Positions 1-11,319 are shown, numbered from the stretch's first letter. The stretch: DNA of 36,696 bases from Candidatus Poribacteria bacterium (GCA_022825665.1 JAJDWI010000096.1:1-36696), one strand, 5' to 3'. Numbers and translations: made by a program. The notes: generated by a model from the sequence alone, not told the origin.

Positions 1-2
1 CA

Positions 3-155
3 ATAAACCTTAGACACCTCGCTGTCGGATAGACAGAGAGACTAAACGCCTGTGGAGTCCGAATAAGACCTCTTATGGAGGCACGAGAGACGGAAGCAGG
101 AATCACACAGGAGAGTTGTGTGCTAAAAGAAGCACACGGCTCTATGCCGTCGTGA
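3..155 (+). pseudogene. TnpB (IS200/IS605 family) C-terminal remnant
   Basis: The frame starting at base 3 reads INLRHLAVG, a TAG stop at 30-32, then TERLNACGVRIRP, later TEAGITQESCVLKEAHGS, ending at TGA 153-155. The run TERLNACG followed by an EAG-containing tail is the typical extreme C-terminus of TnpB/OrfB proteins of IS200/IS605 elements, recognised from memory. The in-frame stop at 30 shows that this copy is dead, and only the tail lies inside the window, so the rest may continue to the left. The fragment overlaps the start of the membrane-protein reading frame that follows in another frame. Confidence 0.7.
136..150 (+). repeat. Small hairpin at the right end of the TnpB remnant
   Basis: ACGGC at 136-140 and GCCGT at 146-150 form a perfect 5-bp stem around the loop TCTAT. 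IS200/IS605 elements carry subterminal hairpins near the right end that are recognised by their transposase, so the position just at the end of the tnpB frame fits the element's right end. The stem is short and could occur by chance. Confidence 0.4.
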
Positions 156-604
156 GTATCACTGGAATAGAAAAGGTTATTGCACATTTGGAATTGATTC
201 AATCCAATATCAACCGCTATGGACTATATAGTTTTTTGGTAAAGATCGTGAGCATAGTATTTCTACTTTCAACTGAGGTGCTATTTTATTATTTTTGGGC
301 TAGTATACAACCGATAGGGCTACATTTAATAGTAATGTCTACTGTGCAAATTCTCATAATTGTTGGATTTTGGGTGATAGATGCATACTATCTTCGGCAG
401 GAACGTTTGTTTCGACACCATTATGATGCTATAAGACAACAAAGTGATACCGACTTGAATATGTATATTAGTATTCATAACAATAAACCCAAGAGCAGTT
501 GGAAATCAACGATATTTTCTTTAACTCTTGTTATTTTTTATGCAATTGAAATAGTCTTCGTCCTATTCCTACCAGCAATTGGTTTATATGATATTATCTA
601 TTAA
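152..604 (+). CDS. Small membrane protein, 5' end rearranged by an IS remnant
   Basis: Function not recognised with certainty. From GTG 152 the protein is 151 residues, with a helical N-terminus (IEKVIAHLELIQSNINR), two adjacent membrane helices, the motif DAYYLRQERLFRHHYD, a polar stretch, and a final membrane helix near the C-terminus. The HLExIQ...INR start and the YLRQERLFR motif resemble a widespread family of small multi-spanning membrane proteins of unknown function (from memory). An upstream TTG at 116 is also in frame, but its first 12 codons coincide with the tnpB tail read in another frame, so the native start codon was probably lost or replaced when the IS element arrived. No good ribosome binding site precedes 152, and whether the gene is still translated is open. 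Confidence 0.5.
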   Translation: MSITGIEKVIAHLELIQSNINRYGLYSFLVKIVSIVFLLSTEVLFYYFWASIQPIGLHLIVMSTVQILIIVGFWVIDAYYLRQERLFRHHYDAIRQQSDTDLNMYISIHNNKPKSSWKSTIFSLTLVIFYAIEIVFVLFLPAIGLYDIIY

Positions 605-655
605 TGGTGTGTTGTATAGACAGAAAAAATTGACTCGTTATACTTCAATTGAAAA

Positions 656-2032
656 TTAATCCTGAAATCCCGTTCTATCTGTATTGCCTCCATATTTCAG
701 CGTGTAAATAAGCATGTTTGTCATGAACCTATAAACATCGGGGGAACGTCGTAAGCGTAACATTGTGCGGCTTTCAATTTCTGCGGTTTCCATCGCACAC
801 ATATAGTCCTTTCGATTGAACACAACTCCCAATCTATTGTCAATAAATATACCCTTCTGATGTTTGAACTGCGTAGGCTGCGCGTTGTTTTCGTTCCCCC
901 AGAACACGTCTCCGCCAGTTGGTGGTTTCTCTAAATGGTAATGTATATTATAGATTTCATGATCATGTGGCAGGATTTCCAGAGGATACTCAGGAAAAAT
1001 CTGCTGCAATTCCTCTGCAACAGTATGTGCGAAGAGACCGTGAAAACCGCAGTCATCAAAAAAGAGCATACCACCTTCTTCAACGATATATTTTCGTAGC
1101 ATAGCATGTTCTTTGGGAGTAAATCTGTTTCGCAGTGGACCATCTCTCGCCAGACCACGCCCTGCGGTAATATCTCTGTCATGTCCCGTCATAATAATGA
1201 GTGGTGCATCTAAAATCCTTTGATCCGACAAAGGTAATGCCCCACCAGCATAGCTCATATCAAGTCTGATTGAAGTGTTTTTATCCATCCATTTCATAAG
1301 GGAAGGTATTGCAGTAGGATCTTGCCACCAATCAGAAAGAGAATGCTTCAATCGGATAATCCTGATATGACCACGCATATTATCATCTGTGCCTTCCAAG
1401 ATTGCACCTAACTTTCCTTGAGGTAACATAACAGGATTCGCAAGTGTGGTATTAAGCTCATCTTTAAGGTTATAATCCGGTAATGTTGTCTCAAGTAACT
1501 CTGTGAAACTAGTATTAGTAGGATTGTTTGATTTTGGTCGAATATTCACTGCAGGAGACTCAATTTTGGATGTAGCAGCGGGTAGAATCGGCACAACCAC
1601 GGTTGAACGTTGCACAGTATCTTTAGTATTTTGGTCAGTTTTAACTTGGAGATTTGGAGCAGATAGGTTATCTGGTTTTAGTGCTTCCGATTCATATTTA
1701 GGTATATTTGAAGGACTATTTATAGTTGTATCAGTATTTGGTAATCGATTTATTGATGAGAGTTCAACTCGCAAGGGGTTGACTGTATGCTCCTTAGTGT
1801 GGAGCGACATTGTTCTGTGTTTCTGTGTTGCAGTATCTCTTATTGTTCTTGATTTGACAAACCTCACATCTATTGCAACATCTTCTGATTTCCAAATGTG
1901 TTCAGTAAACAGCATACCAATGATTACAACAAGGATGAGATGAATTAGAATAGAAAGTAATACAGCGTGTAAGCGTTTATCTTTCATTGATAGTTTATAG
2001 ATGCCGTTGAATTTGGTGGAAACTCTTAGCAT
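656..2032 (-). CDS. DUF4159 domain protein with N-terminal membrane anchor
   Basis: About 458 residues. One membrane helix (roughly residues 23-43, TonB-like short cytoplasmic tail), a long Thr/Asn/Ser/Pro-rich periplasmic linker to about residue 215, and a C-terminal DUF4159 domain with the hallmarks PLIIMTGH, EGGMLFFDDCG and HEIYNIHYHL. DUF4159 has a class-I glutamine-amidotransferase-like fold but no assigned reaction. ATG 2032 is preferred because GGGAG lies 4 bases upstream; ATG 1987, just before MKDKRLHAVLL, would avoid overlap with the upstream gene and is a plausible alternative. It is the last gene of a run with the DUF1854 and ABC exporter genes, overlapping the former by 38 bases, so the three are probably cotranscribed. 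Confidence 0.75.
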   Translation of the reverse strand: MLRVSTKFNGIYKLSMKDKRLHAVLLSILIHLILVVIIGMLFTEHIWKSEDVAIDVRFVKSRTIRDTATQKHRTMSLHTKEHTVNPLRVELSSINRLPNTDTTINSPSNIPKYESEALKPDNLSAPNLQVKTDQNTKDTVQRSTVVVPILPAATSKIESPAVNIRPKSNNPTNTSFTELLETTLPDYNLKDELNTTLANPVMLPQGKLGAILEGTDDNMRGHIRIIRLKHSLSDWWQDPTAIPSLMKWMDKNTSIRLDMSYAGGALPLSDQRILDAPLIIMTGHDRDITAGRGLARDGPLRNRFTPKEHAMLRKYIVEEGGMLFFDDCGFHGLFAHTVAEELQQIFPEYPLEILPHDHEIYNIHYHLEKPPTGGDVFWGNENNAQPTQFKHQKGIFIDNRLGVVFNRKDYMCAMETAEIESRTMLRLRRSPDVYRFMTNMLIYTLKYGGNTDRTGFQD

Positions 2033-2552
2033 CCAACTCCCGGTAATCTGGAATGTCGTAACGATTTCCCCTAACATCTGTTACAAAAAGACGTGCTGGG
2101 GGAACCTGTTTGATATTCTGGTTCAAACCACGTACCATGAATGTCACACGACCGCGCTCCGTTTGAACTTCCCATTCATGTATCCCAAATTGTTCTTTCA
2201 CACGAAATATCTTTTTTATTGTTGGTGTGAAGTATCGTTTATCTAATTCATCATTTAATATTTTGAGACTTTCAGGTGCAAGGTCAGTCGGGTTTTTCAG
2301 TATTCCAATCTCAGCATCTTCATCCGCAGCGAGAGAGATATATTTATCAGGATTACTTAGTGGCATAAGTCTACGGACTATCACGCGGAGATGGCATACT
2401 TCATCGCTAATTTCAAGCTGGGCAGTACCTACAGGGGAACGGGTGAAGGTAAGTTGTGACGCATCCAGATAACGGGGTATAAAATTACTGTTTTCAGGTG
2501 ATTCGGTGCTTTCCGCTGGTATCTTATGTTCTTCTGAATTCTTATTCTGCAT
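1995..2552 (-). CDS. DUF1854 family protein
   Basis: 185 residues, no membrane segment. The body (YLDASQLTF, the CHLRVIVRRLMPLSNPDKYISL stretch, the GxHEWEVQTERGRVTFMVRG stretch and a final DVRGNRYDIPD) matches DUF1854 proteins, which are repeatedly found beside ABC exporters and have been labelled cyanophycin-metabolism-associated in some annotations. No cyanophycin synthetase or cyanophycinase is visible in this window, so that label should not be carried over. The gene begins 2 bases after the ABC exporter stop, with GGAGAG 5-6 bases before ATG 2552, which indicates translational coupling. Probable role: partner or substrate-handling factor of the adjacent exporter (inference). Confidence 0.8.
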   Translation of the reverse strand: MQNKNSEEHKIPAESTESPENSNFIPRYLDASQLTFTRSPVGTAQLEISDEVCHLRVIVRRLMPLSNPDKYISLAADEDAEIGILKNPTDLAPESLKILNDELDKRYFTPTIKKIFRVKEQFGIHEWEVQTERGRVTFMVRGLNQNIKQVPPARLFVTDVRGNRYDIPDYRELDAKSFHQIQRHL

Positions 2553-2554
2553 GA

Positions 2555-4876
2555 TTATCTCTCCACAATTTGAGCTTCGGCACGAACATTCGCTGCCTCG
2601 CGTTGTGTCTCAACGAGTTTGTAGTAGATACCTTTTTTCTCCATTAGTTCTGCGTGTGATCCGCATTCAACTCCTCTTCCCTTTTCAATTACAAATAACC
2701 TGTCAGCATTTCTAAGTGTTGAAAGTCTATGTGCAATTGCAAAAGTCGTTCGGTTTTGCACCAACCTGTCAATAGCCTGTTGGATTTTCTTTTCAGTTTC
2801 AACATCAACAGACGAGGTGGCTTCATCAAGAATAAGGATGCGTGGGTTGTGTAGAATTGCGCGTGCGATAGAAATGCGCTGTCGTTCACCACCTGAAAGA
2901 CTCCCACCTCTTTCGCCTACTTCTGCATCATAACCATCAGGGAATTTGATGATAAATTCATGAGCATTTGCTGCTTTGGCTGCGGTGATTATTTCCTCCA
3001 TTGTTGCATCAGGATTTGCATAAGCGATGTTTTCTGCAATTGTCCCGCTGAAAAGATATGGTTCCTGTAATACTACGCCAATTTGCCTACGTAAATCTTT
3101 AAGATTTATCTGTTTTATGTCTTCACCATCTATCTCTAAGTTTCCTGAATCTGGAGTATAAAATCGGCATATAAGATTGATAAGTGTTGACTTTCCTGCC
3201 CCTGAGTGTCCAACGAGTCCTATCATCTCACCGGGTTTCACATGAAGATTAATGTCTCTAAGTACCGGTTTGTGTGAATCGTAGCCAAAGGTCATATTGT
3301 GAAACTTTACCTCACCAAGTATATTTGGCATTGCTTTTAGGTTTCCATCGTCATATTGTTCCGGTTGTGAGTCTATCACTTCAAAAAGTCGTTCGGCTGC
3401 GGTCATAGAACGAGATGCCCAATTGATGAGTGGACTGATATACCGCAATGGTCCGTAGAACATCGTGAGATATGCATTAAATGCGATCAAAGTTCCAAGT
3501 GTCATTGAGTCACCGAGAACATCAAGTCCACCTACATACCAAACTATGAGAGAACCTAAATTGACAGCCAACATGAGTGGTGGATAATAGGTTGCCCAAA
3601 TCATTTCTGCTTTAGTTTCATAGTCCCGTGTATCAACATTTGCCACGTCAAATCTGTTAACCTCACTGACTTGTTGTCCGAATGCGCGAACGACACGTAT
3701 ACCGGATACGGAATCATTGACAACATCAAATAATTTTGAACGACGTCTCCAAGCGCGATGCCAGAGACTACGGACCTTTCTCCAAAACCAGCCTCCCCCA
3801 ACAACAATAACTGGAATTGGTATTAGGACGAAAAAAGCAAGTTGCCAATCCATCATAAAGAGCAGAACACCAATCCCAAATATCACAAACAATTCTCTAC
3901 CAAGGAACGATAATCCTTCTAACATGAAGTCTTGTAACCTTTCACTATCCTCCGTAATATGAGAAATGACAGTACCTGTTGTGCGTTTGTCAAAGAATCT
4001 GATAGAGAGATTATGCAGATGCTCGTAAACATGTTCACGTATATTTGCTGCGATTCTGAGGGTCAACCATGCGCTCAATCGTGATTGTAGGACGATGAAC
4101 AATGTACTGATTAGATGTGTTGCTAACAGCGCACCTGTCGCTATTGACAATGCCATAGCTGCAGGTCGTATAGCGCGGAAAATAGCACCTAACCATGTCG
4201 TTTCTCCATCGGGTGCTTGGATGTTTGCTTCGTTAAGCAGCAAAATATCGTCAACAAGGATTCGAAAGAAATAAGGTGGGATCAGAGAAATCAATGTGCC
4301 TATGATGACAAAAAGAATAAAGATTATTGCCCGTCCCTTATAGGGTTTCATGTATGACACAATACGTAACATTACTCTGTGCTTTTTTGTACATGCCGGA
4401 CAGGGAGAGTATTCATCTACCAGTGGCAGCCCACAGGTTTTACAGGAATGTTCCTCAATCTTATAGTCCCAAAGTGGTGGTTCATCTCGTTCACCATCAC
4501 GGAACGCTATTTCATCTCCTATGAATCGTGCTACAAAACCGAATTTTGCCGCACAACCGTTCGAGTATCTGATTAGGTCTACCGTGCCTTCTTGAGTTTC
4601 CAGCACAAGAAGACCTGCATCAACGACCATTTCAGCACGAATGCCAAAAACACTCTGATAGGGTATATAGTGAATTACCTCACCTTTACCCGTTACGGTA
4701 AATATTGCTGCATCGGTTAAGACAAACCATTCTTCACCGAATGTGCCTGTTGAAATCACATCGCTTTTGACAGAGAATCGTATCTCGTTAAATTGGATAT
4801 CCAGTGTCTTTAATGTTTCTTCAATTGATTTGGGCAGCTCATCAAGCGTACCCGTTGGTGTGTCTGCGGTTGACAT
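2555..4876 (-). CDS. ABC exporter (fused permease-ATPase) with PH-like and zinc-ribbon N-terminus
   Basis: 773 residues, about 170 longer than a standard MsbA/LmrA-type half transporter. Residues about 25-125 are beta-rich and PH-like. A C4 zinc ribbon follows (C145-x2-C148 and C159-x2-C162), then a six-helix exporter membrane domain (about 180-500), then the nucleotide-binding domain with Walker A GHSGAGKST, signature LSGGERQR, Walker B ILILDEAT and switch histidine in AHRLST. All ATPase motifs are intact, so an active ATP-driven exporter in the inner membrane is expected; the substrate is unknown. The start ATG 4876 has AAGGA 5 bases upstream. The N-terminal region plus adjacent DUF1854 gene define a specific subfamily rather than a generic lipid flippase. 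Confidence 0.9.
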   Translation of the reverse strand: MSTADTPTGTLDELPKSIEETLKTLDIQFNEIRFSVKSDVISTGTFGEEWFVLTDAAIFTVTGKGEVIHYIPYQSVFGIRAEMVVDAGLLVLETQEGTVDLIRYSNGCAAKFGFVARFIGDEIAFRDGERDEPPLWDYKIEEHSCKTCGLPLVDEYSPCPACTKKHRVMLRIVSYMKPYKGRAIIFILFVIIGTLISLIPPYFFRILVDDILLLNEANIQAPDGETTWLGAIFRAIRPAAMALSIATGALLATHLISTLFIVLQSRLSAWLTLRIAANIREHVYEHLHNLSIRFFDKRTTGTVISHITEDSERLQDFMLEGLSFLGRELFVIFGIGVLLFMMDWQLAFFVLIPIPVIVVGGGWFWRKVRSLWHRAWRRRSKLFDVVNDSVSGIRVVRAFGQQVSEVNRFDVANVDTRDYETKAEMIWATYYPPLMLAVNLGSLIVWYVGGLDVLGDSMTLGTLIAFNAYLTMFYGPLRYISPLINWASRSMTAAERLFEVIDSQPEQYDDGNLKAMPNILGEVKFHNMTFGYDSHKPVLRDINLHVKPGEMIGLVGHSGAGKSTLINLICRFYTPDSGNLEIDGEDIKQINLKDLRRQIGVVLQEPYLFSGTIAENIAYANPDATMEEIITAAKAANAHEFIIKFPDGYDAEVGERGGSLSGGERQRISIARAILHNPRILILDEATSSVDVETEKKIQQAIDRLVQNRTTFAIAHRLSTLRNADRLFVIEKGRGVECGSHAELMEKKGIYYKLVETQREAANVRAEAQIVER

Positions 4877-4939
4877 GTTTTCCTTCTATAACATTACAAT
4901 AGGCACGATTACAAACCGCGCACATAAAGATTTTAAGTT

Positions 4940-6058
4940 TCAAAGTTCAATTGTGTGTTTGTTTAATATTTCTTCGTTAAGTTCAATGCCGAGTCCAGGT
5001 TTTGTCGGTGGAATGATGTATCCGTTTTCCCATTGGATAGGTTCTTTGAGGATATCTGCATGAAATCCATCCCACATGTGTATGCCTTCCTGAATTAGGA
5101 AGTTTGGACTACAGACATCTAATTGTATATTCGCTGCACCACCAACAGGACCTCCGTAAAGGTGCGGTGCGATTTGTGCGTAGTGTGCCTCTCCCATTGA
5201 TGCAATTTTTTTCGCTTCAAGAATACCACCTGTGATTGTTAGGTCCATCTGTAAAATAGAAGCAGCCTGTTGTTCAAGTAGGTCAGCAAATTCAAATTTT
5301 GTAAGTAAACGTTCACCTGTTGCAATAGGAATACTTGTTGATTGTGCTACGCGTGCCATCTCTTTTATATTTTCTGGTGGAATAGGTTCTTCAAACCAGA
5401 GTGGGTCGTATTGTTCCACACGTTTTGCAAAACGAATAGCACTGTTCGTATCGAATTGTCCATGTGTACCAATGAGAATATCACATCTATCCCCGACTGC
5501 ATCACGTATTCCACGTATGACACTTTCCGCATAGTTGAGGGTTTCTAACCTATCTGCGGTGTGTGCTCTCACAGGGTCGAATTTGACAGCGGTGAACCCT
5601 TTTTCAACATAAGAGAGCGCGAGTTCTCCCGTTTTTTCTGGTGAATCTCCATATCTCCAATGTAATAGATAGGAATATGCTCTCAATTTTTCATGAAACA
5701 TCCCACCCAAAAGATTGTAAATCGGTTGATTTACTGCTTTGCCAACGATATCCCAACATGCCATTTCTATTGCACTCATAGCAGGGGTTACAAGCGGACC
5801 TGAGTGACGAACACAAGGTCCTTCATATAACGTAGACCATATCTTCTCAATGCGAAAAGGGTCTGCACCAATGAGATACCGTTCACCCCAATCCTTGATT
5901 AATTCAATGACAACATGGTTTAGACGGGTATGATAGGTGCATTCACCGACACCCTCGATTCCCTGATCAGTTACAAGTTTGACAAAAATCCATCGACTTC
6001 CTCCCCAATGTGGAGGAGGAACATCAACCATATAGGTTTTTACCTCAACTATTTTCAT
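4940..6058 (-). CDS. Enolase-superfamily protein (mandelate racemase/muconate lactonizing enzyme type)
   Basis: 372 residues, full length for the family: N-terminal capping domain then TIM barrel. Conserved landmarks are AVKFDP (K159), WFEEP (E223), ATGER (E249) and APHLYGGP (H299), as in galactonate-dehydratase-like members that abstract the alpha proton of sugar acids. At the first metal-ligand strand, where DgoD-type enzymes have DFHGR, this protein has GTHGQ (G197, H199), so the usual Asp ligand is absent while the His is kept. I recall the GTHGQ form from other uncultured marine bacteria, so it may be a distinct subgroup. ATG 6058 has GGGAG upstream. Substrate cannot be named; sugar-acid catabolism is likely. 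It lies 63 bases upstream of the ABC exporter gene on the same strand and may be cotranscribed. Confidence 0.8.
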   Translation of the reverse strand: MKIVEVKTYMVDVPPPHWGGSRWIFVKLVTDQGIEGVGECTYHTRLNHVVIELIKDWGERYLIGADPFRIEKIWSTLYEGPCVRHSGPLVTPAMSAIEMACWDIVGKAVNQPIYNLLGGMFHEKLRAYSYLLHWRYGDSPEKTGELALSYVEKGFTAVKFDPVRAHTADRLETLNYAESVIRGIRDAVGDRCDILIGTHGQFDTNSAIRFAKRVEQYDPLWFEEPIPPENIKEMARVAQSTSIPIATGERLLTKFEFADLLEQQAASILQMDLTITGGILEAKKIASMGEAHYAQIAPHLYGGPVGGAANIQLDVCSPNFLIQEGIHMWDGFHADILKEPIQWENGYIIPPTKPGLGIELNEEILNKHTIEL

Positions 6059-8688
<2,630 letters not shown>

Positions 8689-8698
8689 GGTTTGTAAG

Positions 8699-8751
8699 GA
8701 TGGGACATTAGGCTTGCGAATATCTCTCGTTCCTAATGTCCCATCTCTTTT
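8699..8751 (+). terminator. Rho-independent terminator after katG
   Basis: GATGGGACATTAGG (8699-8712) pairs perfectly with CCTAATGTCCCATC (8732-8745), a 14-bp stem with a 19-base loop, followed by TCTTTT. It starts 10 bases after the katG stop. Confidence 0.85.
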
Positions 8752-8814
8752 GCATAGTCAATGCAAGCAAAACTGAAATATCACTAACATACCACACTTA
8801 CAAATAGGGATTAC

Positions 8815-10125
8815 ATGAAAAACGATAAAAGAACTATCTTCGGATGGTGTATGTATGATTTGGCAAATTCAGCATATATAACGACTGTAAGTGCCGCATT
8901 GCTGCCTATTTATTTTAAAGAAGGTATCGTTGGAGAAGGCGGTATTGACCTGTTTGGTATGTCAGTTAGCGCAACAGCAATGTGGGGTTTTATGTTAGGT
9001 TTTGCTGCTTTGCTTGTTTTCCTTTTTGCCCCGGTGCTTGGTTCTATTGCAGATTTCTCCTCAGCGAAAAAGAAGTTTTTGTTAAGTTTTGCGTATTTTG
9101 GAAGTATGTTTGCAACGTTACTCTTTTTTAGTAGACCGGGTGATGTTTGGTATGCGGTAGTGCTATATATCTGCACCCAAGTTTGTTTTGTTGGCGCAAA
9201 TGTATTTTACGATGCTTTTTTACCTCATATCGCTTCTGAAGATAAAATTGATTCTGTATCTGCTAAAGGATATGCGTATGGGTATGTTGGTGGTTCAGTA
9301 CAATTTGGCGTTGCACTTGCTTTGGTAGCTTTGCATGAGTCTATAGGGATTGAACAACAACTTGCTGTCCGTATTGGTATGGCAATGACAGGAATTTGGT
9401 GGGCTGGATGGTCGCTGTTTACAGTCAAATATCTTAAAGAGGTAAAAACAGACACACAGTTGCCGGAAAAGTATCAAAACACACCAAAAGTTCTTGCCTA
9501 TTTATCCATTGGAATCAATCGAACTATCAATACAGCAAAAAAAGTAGGTAATTTCAAGCAACTCACCATATTTGTGATCGCATATATGATATATAACGAT
9601 GGTGCACATACTGTAACCAGTATGGCAGCAATATATGGTAAGGAAGAATTAGAACTTGGAACAACACATCTGATGGTTACGCTGCTACTTGTTCAAGTAG
9701 TTGCAATAGCAGGTGCTTTGATTTTTAGTAGGATTGCAAAAGGTATAGGTGCAAGACGTGCTGTGATGATTTCATTAGTGTTATGGAGTGGAGTTGTAAT
9801 TTATGGATACTTTATCCATTCAGCAGTGGAATTCTTTGTCTTAGGAATGATTGTTGGTATCGTACTTGGAGGGACACAAGCACTCAGCCGATCATTCTAT
9901 GGGGCGATGATACCGGAAAGTGCAAGTGCTGAGTTTTATGGGTTCTATTCTGTCTTTAGTAAGTTTTCTGCTATCTGGGGTCCGTTTACTTTTGGATTGA
10001 TTAAACAGATTACAGGTACAGCCAGACTTGCCATCATTTCACTAATGGTGTTCTTTGTTGTTGGGTTAATACTATTGGCATTTGTCAATGATGAGAAAGC
10101 GAAGGCAGAGAAGCTAATGTATTGA
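8815..10125 (+). CDS. UMF1-family MFS transporter (Atg22-like)
   Basis: 436 residues with about 12 hydrophobic membrane helices. The N-terminal signature GWCMYDLANSAY with a following PIYF is characteristic of the UMF1 family of the major facilitator superfamily, related to yeast vacuolar effluxer Atg22; bacterial members are thought to export small molecules but substrates are mostly unknown. A second family landmark is GGTQALSRSFYGAMIPES, near residue 350. The start ATG 8815 has only a weak purine-rich upstream sequence. Because of the katG terminator it should have its own promoter in 8752-8814. Function beyond transport cannot be assigned. Confidence 0.88.
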   Translation: MKNDKRTIFGWCMYDLANSAYITTVSAALLPIYFKEGIVGEGGIDLFGMSVSATAMWGFMLGFAALLVFLFAPVLGSIADFSSAKKKFLLSFAYFGSMFATLLFFSRPGDVWYAVVLYICTQVCFVGANVFYDAFLPHIASEDKIDSVSAKGYAYGYVGGSVQFGVALALVALHESIGIEQQLAVRIGMAMTGIWWAGWSLFTVKYLKEVKTDTQLPEKYQNTPKVLAYLSIGINRTINTAKKVGNFKQLTIFVIAYMIYNDGAHTVTSMAAIYGKEELELGTTHLMVTLLLVQVVAIAGALIFSRIAKGIGARRAVMISLVLWSGVVIYGYFIHSAVEFFVLGMIVGIVLGGTQALSRSFYGAMIPESASAEFYGFYSVFSKFSAIWGPFTFGLIKQITGTARLAIISLMVFFVVGLILLAFVNDEKAKAEKLMY

Positions 10126-10151
10126 AAATAGGATAACTTCTATTAATGAAA

Positions 10152-10172
10152 AAGGGTGATAGTGCCACCCTT
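10152..10172. terminator. Possible bidirectional terminator hairpin
   Basis: AAGGGTG (10152-10158) and CACCCTT (10166-10172) form a 7-bp stem with a 7-base loop between two convergent genes. On the minus strand it is followed by a short T run (from GAAAAA on plus), so it may serve the tonB transcript better than the plus-strand gene. Confidence 0.45.
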
Positions 10173-10203
10173 ATAGTGAAACCTTAAAATAAGTGCACAC
10201 TTT

Positions 10204-10278
10204 CCGGTAGATACGGTTTCCTAACTGCATCTATAAGATTGAATAAACACCGGTTCAGTTAGGAAACCGAACCTACCG
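10204..10278. repeat. MITE-like imperfect palindrome
   Basis: Left arm 10205-10227 (CGGTAG, 3 bases, CGGTTTCCTAACTG) and right arm 10256-10278 (CAGTTAGGAAACCG, 3 bases, CTACCG) are inverted copies that differ only in the three-base spacer. The loop is 28 bases. Such short, strongly palindromic, non-coding units between convergent genes are typical of small non-autonomous or extragenic repeats; copy number elsewhere cannot be judged from this window. Confidence 0.65.
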
Positions 10279-10317
10279 CAGTATGTAAATTATTATGGTT
10301 TTACTATAATTCAGGGA

Positions 10318-11319
10318 TTAATTAACCAATTCAAAGACAACTGGAAGTTCAAGTCGTATGCTATTCCCTGATTGTCCTTCGGGGAACGGGGGATATGGCT
10401 CAGCATTTTGAACGGCTGCGAGTGCAGCATTGTCCAAGACATGTGATCCAGATGATGCTGAAACCTTGGGATCCCTAATAGAACCGTCTTTAAGAAGTGT
10501 AAAGAGGATTGTTGTACTTGAACCTTCCTCTAAATTCCGAACATTTGGCGGGAAACGTTGCACTTGTTTTATCCGTTCACGGACCTGTCTCAAAAATTCT
10601 GAGAAAGACTGCTTTGTTTCACCAAAATCTGTAGCGGACAATCCAAGATCTTCCGTAGCATCAAAATCCATAGCAACTAAACTTGTGCCAGCATCCATGT
10701 TCGTTGTTAGTCCTGTTGATGAGAATTTAGGCATTTCGAATTTGGGTGCAGTGGATACAATTTTAACCTGTCGCTTTTGTTCCATTATGGCTTTTCCTAT
10801 TCCTAAAGTTGCAAGTTTCATAGAATTATCAGATGGTAAATCGGAAACTGGTATTGTAAAGTCTGCGGGACCAAGATTAATATTAGTCATCGGTGCTATC
10901 GTGTTGCCTTTTGGTGCAAGTATTTTTATAGCTTTTGGTTTAGCAGGTTTCTGTGCTTTACGTGGTGGGATGGAGCGTTTCGTTTGTTGTGGTGGTTTAT
11001 CTAAAACGATACTCTGTATCTTGTCTTCATTCATTTGTAACACAGTCTTCTTTACGAACCACACGGCAAGGACAATTAGAGCTACAGCGTGAAGTCCAAT
11101 TGCAAAACCGAATGCCAACTTTCTGGCTTTTGCTTTCCACTTGTTGGATGCCTGACGATTCTCACGTTGTGCATCTGCAACAGTGATTGATACTTCGGAT
11201 GTCATCCGTTTTGCGACGTTAGGTGCTTTTGTCCCTGTTTCCTTCGTTATTGCTAATTTTTTTCTCAGACGTTTTCTCTTTTGTTTTCCAAAAGCGTTAT
11301 TAGAGAGTGCGTAACTCAT
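10318..11319 (-). CDS. TonB family energy transducer
   Basis: 333 residues: Lys/Arg-rich cytoplasmic N-terminus, one membrane helix at about 68-88, a Pro/Lys linker (residues 105-135), an extended periplasmic region, and a C-terminal TonB domain at about 240-333 including VQRFPPNVR, LLKDGSIRDPKV and NAEPYPPFP. The cytoplasmic segment is longer (about 65 residues) than in E. coli TonB. It couples inner-membrane proton motive force to outer-membrane receptors; it closes the minus-strand locus headed by the TonB-dependent receptor, so it is probably dedicated to that receptor. No ExbB/ExbD genes are in the window. GGGAGG precedes ATG 11319 by about 10 bases. Confidence 0.85.
   Translation of the reverse strand: MSYALSNNAFGKQKRKRLRKKLAITKETGTKAPNVAKRMTSEVSITVADAQRENRQASNKWKAKARKLAFGFAIGLHAVALIVLAVWFVKKTVLQMNEDKIQSIVLDKPPQQTKRSIPPRKAQKPAKPKAIKILAPKGNTIAPMTNINLGPADFTIPVSDLPSDNSMKLATLGIGKAIMEQKRQVKIVSTAPKFEMPKFSSTGLTTNMDAGTSLVAMDFDATEDLGLSATDFGETKQSFSEFLRQVRERIKQVQRFPPNVRNLEEGSSTTILFTLLKDGSIRDPKVSASSGSHVLDNAALAAVQNAEPYPPFPEGQSGNSIRLELPVVFELVN

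Noticed and set aside
1503-1943. Plus-strand open frame of 146 codons
   Set aside because: Lies antisense inside the DUF4159 gene, has no ribosome binding site and encodes no recognisable domain.
1995-4876. Assignment of the DUF1854/ABC pair to cyanophycin metabolism
   Set aside because: No cyanophycin synthetase or cyanophycinase is present in the window, so the label would rest only on family naming.
10430-11092. Plus-strand open frame of 220 codons
   Set aside because: Antisense shadow of the tonB gene; the minus frame has clear TonB motifs and a Shine-Dalgarno sequence.
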